Below are positions 1 through 10,815 of a DNA stretch of 64,000 bases, piece after piece. The notes beneath the pieces are model-generated. The model had not been told where the DNA came from. It worked only from the letters and a program-made list of their open reading frames with translations, and searched no databases. The position numbers were made by a program, and so were the translations under genes. The stretch spans positions 12,834,001 through 12,898,000 of the forward strand of contig QCXZ01000137.1 of the NCBI GenBank assembly GCA_025024175.1. Direction: 5' to 3'. Numbering within the stretch: the stretch's first letter is position 1; each line of letters begins with the position of its first letter. Origin of the DNA: Rhyzopertha dominica (Eukaryota; Arthropoda; Insecta; Coleoptera; Bostrichidae).

Positions 1-1
1 A

Positions 2-2146
2 ACCGATATAGAGGAGCTGTTCGCGAAGTTGCCCAGCCTGGTATGGTTAAACATCTCCGACAATCAGCTAAAATGGTTCGATTACGCGCTGATACCGACC
101 GGACTTCAGTGGCTCGACATACATTCCAATCAGATCGAGGAGCTGGGAAACTATTTCGAGATCGAGTCGACTTTATCGTTAAGCACATTCGACGCCAGTT
201 CGAATAAATTAACAGAAATTACGGGAAGTGCGATACCCAACAGTGTAGAAGTGCNATTTCTGAACGATAATTNGATCTCTAAGGTGCAGTCATATACATT
301 CTTCAAAAAACCAAATCTTACGAGAGTGGATTTGTTTGGAAACAGAATCACGAACTTGGACCCCAACGCTTTGAGATTATCCACTGTGCCACCGGAGAAA
401 CCTCTGCCAGAATTTTACATAGGCGGGAATCCATATCAATGCGACTGCACGATGGAGTGGCTCCAGAAAGCCAATGTTGCAAATCGAGCCCGTAATCAGC
501 CAAAAATCGTGGACTTGGAAGGTATTTATTGCCAGCTTTTGTATAACCGTGGCCGGACTTACGTGCCACTCGTTGAGGCAGCACCTTATCAATTCCTATG
601 CACTTATCAGTCCCACTGCTTTGCACTGTGTCACTGTTGCGATTTTGATGCCTGCGATTGCGAAATGACGTGCCCTACGAACTGCACCTGTTATCACGAT
701 CAATCCTGGTCCGCCAACGTCGTGGATTGCTCGTCCGGAGGCTACGTGGAAAAACTGCCGGATCTGATACCAATGGACGCCACGCAGTTGTACTTAGACG
801 GAAATGATACACGTTCCCTCAACAGTCACGCTCTCATTGGCCGCAAACGATTGAAAATTCTCTTCCTCAATAATTCAAACATCGAGCTCATACAAAATCG
901 AACGTTCAACGGATTACGGGAATTAGAGGTGCTTCACTTGGACGAGAATAGAATCAGTCAGCTTTATGGATACGAATTCGAAGGAATGGACAGCATTCGT
1001 GAGATATTCTTGCAAAACAACAGGATATCCAGCATAAGCAACTCAACTTTCGCAGGATTACGCCAGCTGCGTGTTCTACGACTGGATCACAACAGATTCA
1101 ACTATTACGACGTTTGGCACTTGCCGTCTACGCTTATCGAGGTGACATTGGCCTACAATCCCTGGATGTGTGATTGCGAGTTCACGGAACGCCTCCGCGA
1201 GTGGATGATAAGAAGTGATGTGGTGACGGATGCCGCGAAGGTGAGATGCGTGTTTAATTCCACCGAATTGGACTATTACAGTGAAAACATGTACGCGGAT
1301 AATCCGGAAGTCGGCTTTTTCGTGACGCGGGAGAACGGTACGCGATGTACGGGTGCGGCCAATATAGACAACAGCATCAACGGGAACCTAACGGCCACAA
1401 AAACTATAATTCAAAAACAGATAATCCAAGATTACTTGCCGCTCTTAGTGGTTACTCTAGGAGTATTCGCGTTAATAGTGATAGTTACTTTGCTTGTATT
1501 CATCTATAGACAAGAAGTGCGCGTATGGTTCCACTCGAAATTCGGCGTTCGGTTATTTCAGCGGTCTTCCGATGCAGATCGCGACGACAGAGACAAGTTA
1601 TTCGACGCTTTCGTGAGTTACAGTTCTAAAGACGAGGCGTGGGTGGCGGAAGTGCTCGCTCCGGCCCTGGAGCCCAATTACAAGCTCTGCCTGCACTACA
1701 GAGACTTTCCCGTGGGCGCCTTCCTCGCAGACACGATAGTTCAAGCCGTGGAATCGTCGAAACGGACCATCATGATTCTATCGGAGAACTTCATCAAGTC
1801 GGAATGGTGCCGGTTCGAGTTCAAATCGGCACATCACCAGGTGCTGCGCGACAGAAGAAGGCGACTGATAGTGGTGCTCCTGGGGGAGGTGCCGCAGAAG
1901 GACCTAGATCCTGACATAAGACTGTATCTGAAGACGAACGTCTACCTCCAGTGGGGCGACAAGCTCTTCTGGGAGAAGCTGAAGTACGAACTGCCCGACG
2001 TGCCGAGCAATCAGCGTCACCGTGGCTCGATCCGCGGGCCCCACGTGCATCACCACGTCCACCGGCACAGCGCCAGGGCGCAGCCACCCAACCCGCCGGG
2101 AAGTGGGGGAGGAGGTGCACAAAGGACCGTGGCCATACACATTTAG
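2..2146 (+). CDS. Toll-family receptor (long Toll, Toll-6/Tollo type), 3' part
   Basis: Single-pass membrane receptor of the insect Toll family. The frame is open from base 2, so the start lies upstream; 714 codons are visible and the leading TTG at 29 is an internal Leu, not a start. Order: leucine-rich repeats; LRR C-cap (GNPYQCDC, about 425-600); cysteine block HCFALCHCCDFDACDCEMTC (about 614-675), an LRR N-cap typical of long Tolls; more LRRs; second C-cap (NPWMCDCEF, about 1155-1345); transmembrane helix at about 1436-1507; TIR domain at about 1598-2000 with box 1 FDAFVSYSSKD, box 2 LCLHYRDFPVG and box 3 FW. The tail is His- and Gly-rich and ends TVAIHI, then TAG. The intact TIR implies a signalling-competent cytoplasmic side. 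In flies this clade acts mainly in cell intercalation and neural development. The TIR is closer to Toll-6/Tollo than to 18-wheeler/Toll-7, but the exact paralogue is inferred. Ns at 255 and 273 each leave one residue unresolved. No intron is visible. Confidence 0.97.
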   Translation, partial: TDIEELFAKLPSLVWLNISDNQLKWFDYALIPTGLQWLDIHSNQIEELGNYFEIESTLSLSTFDASSNKLTEITGSAIPNSVEVXFLNDNXISKVQSYTFFKKPNLTRVDLFGNRITNLDPNALRLSTVPPEKPLPEFYIGGNPYQCDCTMEWLQKANVANRARNQPKIVDLEGIYCQLLYNRGRTYVPLVEAAPYQFLCTYQSHCFALCHCCDFDACDCEMTCPTNCTCYHDQSWSANVVDCSSGGYVEKLPDLIPMDATQLYLDGNDTRSLNSHALIGRKRLKILFLNNSNIELIQNRTFNGLRELEVLHLDENRISQLYGYEFEGMDSIREIFLQNNRISSISNSTFAGLRQLRVLRLDHNRFNYYDVWHLPSTLIEVTLAYNPWMCDCEFTERLREWMIRSDVVTDAAKVRCVFNSTELDYYSENMYADNPEVGFFVTRENGTRCTGAANIDNSINGNLTATKTIIQKQIIQDYLPLLVVTLGVFALIVIVTLLVFIYRQEVRVWFHSKFGVRLFQRSSDADRDDRDKLFDAFVSYSSKDEAWVAEVLAPALEPNYKLCLHYRDFPVGAFLADTIVQAVESSKRTIMILSENFIKSEWCRFEFKSAHHQVLRDRRRRLIVVLLGEVPQKDLDPDIRLYLKTNVYLQWGDKLFWEKLKYELPDVPSNQRHRGSIRGPHVHHHVHRHSARAQPPNPPGSGGGGAQRTVAIHI

Positions 2147-2640
2147 TGCGTTTTAGAAATATCCTAATGTCAGCAAATTGTGATACTACGTAATACGATG
2201 GACTGTGAGTGCAATTTGTTTGTGCCGGTTGTGATAGTCAAAGCGCCGGGGTTCTTGGATGCGAGTGAAGAAGTTAAAAAAAAAGTGTGCGTGCGCGTGC
2301 GAATGGGGTGCCCCGGGCTACTCTGGCCCTCCTGGAAGTGCCCAGCTACAGGGAAGGACAGAGTCTAACATTACTGCTGTAAATAAAGACTTGTATAGCC
2401 GATATAACGTGTATGTAAACTTGTATATACTATATATAATATTTTTTACACTTCTTCGAATATTTATTGTTATAGGTCGTTTTTATAACTTGTCGAGCAT
2501 CATTCCCTATTATTTTTCTCTTGTCTGATTCACTGTGACGTGCACTAATTATCCTGCCTGATTCTGTGAAATAAAANCGGATAATAGAAATTTAATTGCT
2601 TGTTTCATTTAATAAACATCAGCTGTTGCGGTTAATTACT
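2147..2640 (+). other. 3' UTR and poly(A) signals of the Toll gene
   Basis: Downstream of the stop, AATAAA occurs at 2382, 2570 and 2611, the probable polyadenylation signals. Positions 2285-2301 are an alternating purine-pyrimidine run (GTGTGCGTGCGCGTGCG), more GC-rich than the rest of the UTR. Which signal is used cannot be told from sequence. Confidence 0.6.
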
Positions 2641-4535
2641 GACTTGGTGCAAAATTCACGTGTAGAGTTCACTCACTCCACTCGCTATTTAACCACATAT
2701 GCGAACTAATTATGTACTGAAAATATCAGGTGCATAAAAGTATTACCAATTACCGACACTACACGAATAACAACGTGTAATGAAGCAGACACCTCAGGGA
2801 CCACTTTTTTGATAGCAATTATTATTAGAGCGCTTGTTAACACAAACAATTTTGGAAGTGTGCTAATAAGTAACGGGCAAAAGTGACAAGTCATTGAAAC
2901 TGCCTAGAATTGGGTTGCGTAAAAAATAACTTTGTAAACAGATATCTAATTAGCGAGTAAACGAAATAATGAAGCAAGCCTTGCATTGCGACAATTAGAT
3001 TTCTCGGATAAGAATTTAACAGCAGGTATAAAACCATTCCAAAATAAAATTGTAGTTATCCTTCATCTAAACAATAATTTGCTGCTACTATGATTTTACT
3101 GGGATATTACGGATTCGACTTTTTGCACATAATAAACAGTCTATTAAAAGAATTTTACGACTCAATAAAATTGAAACTACGAAAGCCTGCTCGCGAGAGT
3201 TGCGTACCGATATATCCAGAAATTCTGCATATAGCTGAGGTAGTAAGAAGGAAACATAATTTCAGGAAACGGCAACATAAACGCCTCTATGACCAGATGG
3301 TGAAATATGTTGCTCAGTGGCCAAATTTATAACGCCGTTTCACTAGTGGTGGCAATAAAATGTTAAATAATCTTCGGGTTTAATAATATCAACGTTAGTT
3401 TCTAAATAGAGGTAAGTTAAATTTCTTAATTCTTGAAAAATAAAACAAAAACTATTTCCGTTTCAAAATATATTATAATGTATACAAAAAAAACGAAAAA
3501 TAAAGGTAAATGTGCTTTCGTACAGTTTGCTATATATTGCAATATATTGCTATCAATTCCAGGTTTCCCTCTATATTTACATTTCATAGACTTTGTAAGA
3601 ACTTTTTGTAAATGTACATTTTCTGCGATTTATAAATCTAACCCTGCATTATTCAAATCGAATTATTAATGAAGCATATATTTTAATGTCTTGCACATCC
3701 ATAGATTGCAGTAGAATTTAAAAAAAAAATCTTAATTTTTAACCAAAATGTCCGTACAAGTGTCCGCCTACGTTTCGAAAGGTCAGTTTATGTTTAAATA
3801 CATCAACAAAATATATTAAAAAAAAAAGTAAAACACAATTCCAACCTTTCTGCGAGTAACTGAAGGCTTTTTTGAAAAACTAAATCAGATCACATGCAAA
3901 AAGATTCAAATGTCGTCAGAATCGTCATCTTTGGAGCGAAGTCATTTAAATTTGTGTTGCTGTAGAAAGGTTAATAATAAGACATTCGCTTTGGATTTCC
4001 TTAAATTTCTAAAAGTTTTATTGGTAAAACTGACAGAGAGCTCTCATTTCAAATCATGCCTATGTATTTTGTATCGTGTTTGTAAGTATGGGGTACGCAA
4101 AAGCGATTATCTTTTAGAATTATATACGGAGTGTTCAAAATTCGTGTGTTTTCTACTATATTTTAGCGACTGTAAGAGACATTTTTTTAATCTTAAATAT
4201 CCTTATTGCGTTTGAAAACACAAAATTGTCTACCTTGTATAAATATACGAGCTGTAGAAAATGATATCCCCTATCAGATAATGCAGGCAAGCTGTCATTT
4301 TCGAATTATGAGATAAACCTAAACTTATAAAGTGATGTAAGACTTATGGTCGTTTTTCTGCTTAATTCTGATCTTAATTTAATTAGCCCTGAAAATTCAA
4401 TATTTTAGTCATATATTTTGCTGAACAAAACATTTCAAAAACTTTTGATAAATTGATGCTGTTTTATATATGTAGCAAAGTAGTGTCAACTATTTACACA
4501 TTGCTTGAAACTAAAACAACGCATTTAATAATTAA
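2641..4535. other. AT-rich intergenic DNA, no supported gene
   Basis: Mostly AT-rich with homopolymer runs. An 80-codon ORF at 3090-3332 (plus) has a strongly basic middle (RRKHNFRKRQHKR) and a plausible ATG context, but matches no family I recognise and could be chance. A 101-codon ORF at 3910-4215 is Cys- and Leu-rich and low in complexity; I do not call it. The end-like sequence TACGGAGTGTTCAAAATTCG near 4125 resembles the termini listed for other CAGGGTGT-type repeats in this window. Confidence 0.5.
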
Positions 4536-4760
4536 TTACAAATAATTTTCAAAAACGCCACCATTATTATGAATGCATGTATTGCACTGACAGTAAAGTG
4601 TTTTTAATAAAGCGTCTATCGGTTCATATGAATATTTCTTCAACGGCTTCTCTAAGGTCATCCACTCTTTTACAACTTCGGGAGTAAAATTTGTTTTAAT
4701 TTTCCCCATATAAAAAAATTGAAAGTTGAAGTAAGTTCTCCATTCTTCATTACTTCGCAT
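4536..4760 (-). pseudogene. Possible Tc1/mariner transposase C-terminal remnant
   Basis: A 74-codon ORF whose last residues, CIHNNGGVFENYL then stop, resemble the usual end of some Tc1/mariner transposases (a Cys-Ile-x-x-Asn-Gly-Gly-x-Phe-Glu pattern just before the stop). No DDE motif or terminal inverted repeat is visible upstream on this strand, so the call rests on the tail alone and could be wrong. Confidence 0.25.
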
Positions 4761-7700
4761 AAATTAAAAAATAGGCAATAGCCCGCGAAATCTCTAATCT
4801 AATGTCGTTTTTAAAAAAGAATGAAACGTGATAAACTTGGAAAGTAAATTTCCAGTTAGCTGAAAGTTGATATCACATTAGTCATCCCTTTTAATTGAAC
4901 GGGAATACATCAAACGTCACGTTAAATGTAACTGTAAAATAAAAATTTTGTCTGTTTGTATTTGAAATATAATCAGAACAAAGATTAAGCACAAAATAAA
5001 AATTTTAAGACGTACAATATACCTATGTTTTTTAAGACCAAGTCTTGTATGAATAAAAATGCTAATATTATACAAGAACCAGAAAGGCGCTGCGCAACCC
5101 GCATTCTGTAAGCTATGTGTGGTATTTATCGATCAAATTAATCATAAAGTGCTAACACGCAAAAGTTCTTGTTTTCTCCGCGGTAATATTAATAATATAC
5201 TTAATAATGTCTGCGTGAAATATTGTTGTGACATTTAATAAAAACAATTTTCATTAAAGTACACGTTGTGCTTGAGGTTAATGGTAATACATAATTGCGT
5301 ATACAATATGCCGGATGTTATGTCATGACATCGACCTTCAGAAAGAAGAAACGCTATGCATCAGTGGTAGTTGCTTTCGTCTCTCGTGAAAAGTTGCATC
5401 TGTTAGTACATGGACTTGTTGACAGACGCTGTCAAGCAAGCTCTCACGAAGCATTACGCAAGAAACGAAGCTAAAGAGCAAGAAAGTTCACACGCATTTG
5501 TTCGAATTTTAATTCAAACCAATTCAGTACCTATACCTATAATAAGTAAAAAAAATCCTCAATACGGGTTTAATTTATTAACTTCTATTGGCAAAAGTTT
5601 TTAAACAATTATCCTAAAAGCAAATGCAGATATCAACTATATGAAAAATGAACATGGATAAATATTTGATCACATGATTTTTTTAACTATTTTTCCCGGG
5701 GAACAAAAATTATTTAAAACATCAACTGTCTGATGGCCACTTTCGAGTCCAGGAAGTTAGTTACAGTAGTCTCATTGCATTAATCATGCGCTCAGTAAAA
5801 GGCTGTGTTCATATTTCACTTTATAAATCATATCCTCCATATTTGTAACTCACGGCCAAATATTTGTAAGCCAACACCGCTAATGTGCATTTTCTCTTTA
5901 TGAAATTGATTAATATCTTTAATGGAGTGTGTACTCCTTGTCGGAAAGTAAATGTTAACCGCAAACGTCAAGGCTGCTATAAGATTTTGATATAGGCAGT
6001 GCGGACGCTGCTGGATGAAAGCGTTTATATAATGGGTAGCAATAATAACCAAACTAAGAAATTTACTTTCTTTATTATTCAATGAGATTTTCTTCGGAAA
6101 ATATGGCATTTTATAAAAAGTGTATGTTTTTAACGCCAAATAAAACTGCTTACAGTTCATACGTATTCCATTTGCATTCACAACATAATATAATACAACA
6201 TTTTAATTGCAAACAAAAGCGACTGAGGTTTATCGAAAAGTAATGTACTTACATCATCTTTCTAGATTTTGTATATTTGATAATTACTCTAAACAAGGTA
6301 GCTCCTAAAAAGTTGCCAGTCTTCAAATTTTTGCTGAAAGTTCATACGGTAACCCCTCAAGATTTCAAGCTATATCTATGTGAGAAGATTAAAGTCTTGA
6401 ACTTTCTTTGTAACATACAGTAACTTAATGCTTAACATATTATGATCAGAATAAGAATGTGAAAGTTTCCAGCGTTCGCAATGTAATATTTATGTCTTCA
6501 GAAAACTGTTTCGTTGTCGAAATAAAGACCAAAAAAAATATCTATATTTAGTTAGTGGCATTTTTTAACTCTTCAGATTAGATTTTATTAGGTTGTCAAG
6601 CAGTTACTACAACATCTCGCGTCCTCGGTAATATGTTTGTTTCCAAAAAAAATGTTTGAATAGTGAGATATGCTGGCGTACGCTGGGTTTAGTAGTACAC
6701 ATTTTGTTCAGGTTTTCTCTTAATAGAGTACAAAACTTAAGTATTCTTCACTTATCTCTGTCTAGTATAAATTTAAGAAAAAAAAATCAATGTTATTCGG
6801 TTAACACGTATAGGTATGTTATCTTTTTAAATTAAACGAAAGTTCTGCAATTCAGTGGAAAAACCTAAAGGAGATTTTCCTTTGTTCTAACTTTTAGTCC
6901 ATGTTTAGACAAAAATCAGTCTCATTGAGATTTATTTGTAAAATATTGTATTTAAGTAAAACACTAGGATTTATGTAATTTTCCAGTTTATTTTATCTGC
7001 GTTTGAACCTTATTTTTACGCGCCAGCTCTATATATGTTTATTTTCTGTATCTATCTCTTATATTGTAGTGAGTTTTAATACCTAAACTATTTAATCATT
7101 AAACCCAAGAAAAACATAAAATTAAATAGAGCTCAGAATCAATAAAAAAGACATCGGGCGGGGAAAAAAGAATTTTTTCAAATTAGATAATCTCCTTTAT
7201 GAAAGGAAAACGAAAAATGTTAACAAATTTATAAATATCTAACTAAGTATCAAAATATAACTCCTCTACACCGTTGAATACATGACCTACTACTCTTGAG
7301 GTATCAAATTATTATTTAATACGCCACAACTTGAGTACATATCTATATAGTAATTTATATACATTTAATAAAAAGTCCTCTAAAATTAATTAATTATCTG
7401 ACATTAGATACAAAAATTCGTGTTTAATGACGTTTAGCCGAGTGCGAACCTAGTTTTGACGATACTTAAATAAGAGGATGGGTGTCATATGTATCTTAAC
7501 GACAAACAATAAAAGCAAAATGATTGCAAAGCATAACATGCCAAAGAACTGTAGTGGTTTAATAGAGATGAAATCACTTTTAGTTAATTGTTGTAACCTT
7601 GATATAATTTTCTAATTGTCTACTATTATACACAGGTATGACTGCTCTTTTCTAACTAATTGAAATTGATAATTATAAAGCAAAACACCTATTTAGAAAT

Positions 7701-8111
7701 CGATATTTACCAAATATTAACAAGGAAATTTTCGAGTTGTTAAAAGAAAATAATATTCTTCATTTGTTTCATGTTCCACGTCTCTTGTAATTTAATAATT
7801 GCTACTTTCTTTGGAAATATATTCGTCTTTAACAAAACGAAGACCAGTATTTTTTTTACAACCAAAGATTATTAAAAAAAATAAGATAACTGTAATAAAG
7901 CCCCAATATGTCAACAGACAATCTAGCCTTCAATATTTGGATAGTGAGAACTGGTAATATAATATATTATACAGCTCTATTTTATTGTTACTTCATCAAG
8001 TGCGTAAACATTTTAATAATACTTAAAAAATTATTCCTGTGGGCATTCTCATAGGCGATATTGATAAATCCAAACACAAATCTGTGCGCACAATATTATT
8101 TCCACTGTGGT
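4761..8111. other. AT-rich intergenic DNA, nothing recognised
   Basis: No gene or element is recognised. ORFs at 5410-5604 (plus, 64 codons) and 5828-6181 (minus, 117 codons) lack family motifs and have AT-driven composition. I see no long tandem repeat here. Confidence 0.5.
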
Positions 8112-8938
8112 ATTACTTCCACATCCAACGGATGGGGAGTATTGTATCGCGAATAATATTTTCAAATATTTTTATTCGCTCATTCGCTTTAAAACGGTCG
8201 AAAACGCAAAAAACAAAATTTGAGCAAAAAAAAATTCTTGTCTGTGTGTCTGTGGTTTTGTTTGTGGACACGATAACCTTCGAAAGATTTAATATATGAA
8301 CTTGAAATTTGGCAAACGTATAAATCTCAACTATCCAAAGCGACCTATTGTTTGCGAGGTAAGTAGGGTATCGGGAAGGGGGCGAAACGGGGGGGGGGGG
8401 GGTAACTACCCCCTTTTGCAAATTTTTATTTTTTATTTTTTTTTCGATTTAGTATGTGATTAGTAGTATAACTGCGAGTATTATTCGCTCTTATAAATTT
8501 TCGGTGCAGCAAACTGTTTAGAAGATATTAGCAAAAACACGTCACTTAAAGAAAACGGGTTTTCCTAAATATCTCCCAATATATTTAATATATTAAAAAA
8601 ATTAAAATACCATCAGATAGGAATTAAAATTTCTCACAAAAAGTGTCTTAGAAAATTTATTCAAAATTTTGACATTTTCGAAATACTTCCAAAGAACCTA
8701 TTTTGGACCCTGTTCGCATGATTTTTTACAGAAAATCAAATTTCTGATCAGAAAGCACTCTTGTATTTTTTTATTGAGTTAATAATTTTCGAGTTATTTG
8801 GAAAAAGAAAGAAAATGTATAGAGAAAAAAAAATGCTCAAAACCTGATTACTAATCGCATAGTATAAGAAATAAAAACGTAAATGTCATTTTGTCAATTG
8901 GATGTGGAAGTATTGATTCAATTTGCAGCGGTTTTTTA
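8112..8938. mobile_element. Interspersed repeat, copy A, with inverted end motif
   Basis: Starts ATTACTTCCACATCCAACGG and carries near its other end (8898-8912) the inverse TTGGATGTGGAAGTA, so the ends form a 15-base inverted repeat TACTTCCACATCCAA. The second copy at 40382-41159 shares the left start and a right flank of about 26 bases beyond the inverted motif (TTGATTCAATTTGC...TTTTTTA), which places the true right end near 8938. Compared with copy B it holds about 100 extra bases, including a long G run (about 8389-8402). No transposase ORF is present, so it is probably a non-autonomous DNA transposon of a class I cannot name. Confidence 0.75.
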
Positions 8939-8999
8939 TTAACAATGATAATTATATTGGCTCTAACAACAACTACGTATAAGCAATAGGAAATCAAGC

Positions 9000-9480
9000 T
9001 GATTCAGCTTTGCAGTTAGATCCTTGCAGAAATATTCCTGCTTCTGCACTTACGGCACCTTCACAATGGCTCTTTCCCTTCTTTTTCATTTTCCGTTATG
9101 CAAAATTAATTTCACTCCCGGTCGTGGCTAACTGGAATTACACAGTTGCGCTTTAATTAATACAGGTGCGCGTATACCCTGTAACATGCAGACTTTAATT
9201 GAGGAATTAAGCTCAAATGGATATGACTTCTCATTGCATTATTACCGTGTGCGGCAATTTAGTGTTTGTTTTGTATTCTCATAACGACGTTGTGTAATCA
9301 ACCGTTGCCTAATTTAGCGGTACTGTTGGGTTGACGTTTGATGATCCCACCGGTTGGTATGCGTGGATGACTTTGATTAGCAAGTGATGCAGAAATCGTT
9401 ATGCACGATGGGTGTACGGCGTGGCGGAAAAACGAAACTGGTTTTTCAAGGAATAATTAACGAGACGTCAACCTAGTTGC
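9000..9480. promoter_or_regulatory. Candidate regulatory island about 7 kb past the Toll gene
   Basis: G+C is higher than in the surroundings, with homeodomain-like cores (CTTTAATTAAT at about 9151, TTTAATTGAGGAATTAA at about 9193) and an E-box-like CAGGTG. On the minus strand 9089-9054 reads as a 12-codon ATG segment (MKKKGKSHCEGA) ending at a consensus donor GTAAGT, so it could also be a short first coding exon of a minus-strand gene. Both readings are inference; no promoter elements are clear. Confidence 0.22.
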
Positions 9481-9681
9481 ACCATTAGGACGAAATGCTT
9501 CCATTTACTACAAAAAATATAATTGTCCAACACATAAAATCCAATTATTATTATTAGGTATTACTATATTAAATGGCAATATTATTAGGTTAAACTTCAC
9601 CTTGGTAAATACAGAAAAGAAGATAACTGATGTATAAAAAATGAGAATGAAGTTTTCACGTATTATAAATTCATTAAAATA

Positions 9682-10545
9682 TTAGCTCTGCAAGTTCAGT
9701 AAAAGGACTGATTGTCCCGATGTTAAGACTTGCAACACGAAATGGAGGCAAATGTAGAATATCTGAGCAATCAACCAGATTATTCGCATTAACAATTTGT
9801 TTATGAAGCTAAAACCAGTCATGCGCGTATTTAAAGGAAAGGCATCAAGTCTCTCACATGATAGTGTTAGGAAGAAACTAACAACAATTTTTTTAAATAC
9901 TTTAAACATTTCTTCTGCTTTTCGATACATCTAGGAATTCATGGACAGGCGTACTCCTATTGTATATACCTAGTTTAAAGCCAATAAGGTTCTGTAAAAG
10001 ATTTGCAGTAACATCAACAAAGTCTAGCGTTATGCAAGGCGGATTTTCTCAAATCTGAGATATGACTGACAAAGGTGCTATTGAACTGTCAAGTCTTTAA
10101 AACGAGTACCCACAGCAGATTAATAAAGTAATTAAAGTCAGTAGCAATTTTGGATCCACAGACGAACAAGCGAGTCGGTATCACCCTTGAAGTCTATTGC
10201 AATAATTTAAAGCTAATACCTACAGAAAAATATGTTCAAATCGTTAGCAAAACGTATATCCTGGATATATATCAATTTTAAATAGATAATAACGGGATCC
10301 AAGATTATATTTCTGTGTTACGAAAAATGCCAAAGTAATTGAGATTAGAATCAATTAAAATACTTCAAAAGTAAACCAAGCAGTAGCCCAGCACTTTAAT
10401 ATCAAAAATGTATCGTTAGACCAACAAGATTGTGCATTTTCGGCCTATCAAACGCTTTGGAGAAGTCAGTGTAAATTACCTTTACCTTCCTAAGCGTTGG
10501 CACTGAATGGTGTAAATAGTGCCAAATAGGACAGGACAAAAAAAC
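9682..10545 (-). pseudogene. Decayed Jockey/CR1-type LINE reverse transcriptase
   Basis: Read on the minus strand, motif A of a non-LTR reverse transcriptase appears at about 10415-10485 as VIYTDFSKAFDR. Farther on, at about 10230-10260, a degraded motif C reads FANDLNIF (FADDL expected). It is followed by a thumb-like segment with EYACPW spacing, and the ORF at 9930-9682 matches the poorly conserved C-terminal region (RLDAFPLNTRM then a run ending LLNLQS). Many stops and frame changes separate these pieces, so the copy is old and dead. The endonuclease half is missing. Clade assignment is from motif style only. Confidence 0.6.
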
Positions 10546-10662
10546 CTCCACAATTTTTAAGGCTAATAAAAATATTTTAGATGCATAGATTTCGTTTTTT
10601 TTTATTGCAAAACAACAACACGGGATGTTTTAATTTAAGAAGAACATCCTGTAGGTAAGGGC

Positions 10663-10815
10663 GTTTTGAAATTCTTCATGGCCTTCTCAAGCATATCTTG
10701 CGCTACATTGGCTATTTCTTGGAAACTGGCATGGTTCGAGGACATTGTTTTAAAACCTGGGCAGTTAAGTAAACCCCACAAGAAATATCTGAGGGAGCTT
10801 AAATCCGGCGATCGC
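10663..10815 (-). pseudogene. Tc1/mariner-type transposase C-terminal fragment
   Basis: On the minus strand one frame reads SPDLSSLRYFLWGLLNCPGF, then EIANVAQDMLEKAMKNFKT. This is the SPDLTPLDFFLWG block plus the following helical tail of a mariner-related transposase. The Asp of SPD is kept while the usual second Asp of the block is Arg. About 50 codons remain. It lies just beyond the 5' side of the LINE remnant at 9682-10545 and is on the same strand. Confidence 0.65.

Noticed and set aside
348..2140. Several antisense and out-of-frame ORFs over the Toll gene
   Set aside because: They shadow the intact receptor frame and carry no domains of their own.
5355..5395. tRNA-like words (CATCAGTGGTAG) suggesting a tRNA-derived SINE
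   Set aside because: No B box, acceptor stem or A-rich tail follows at the right spacing.
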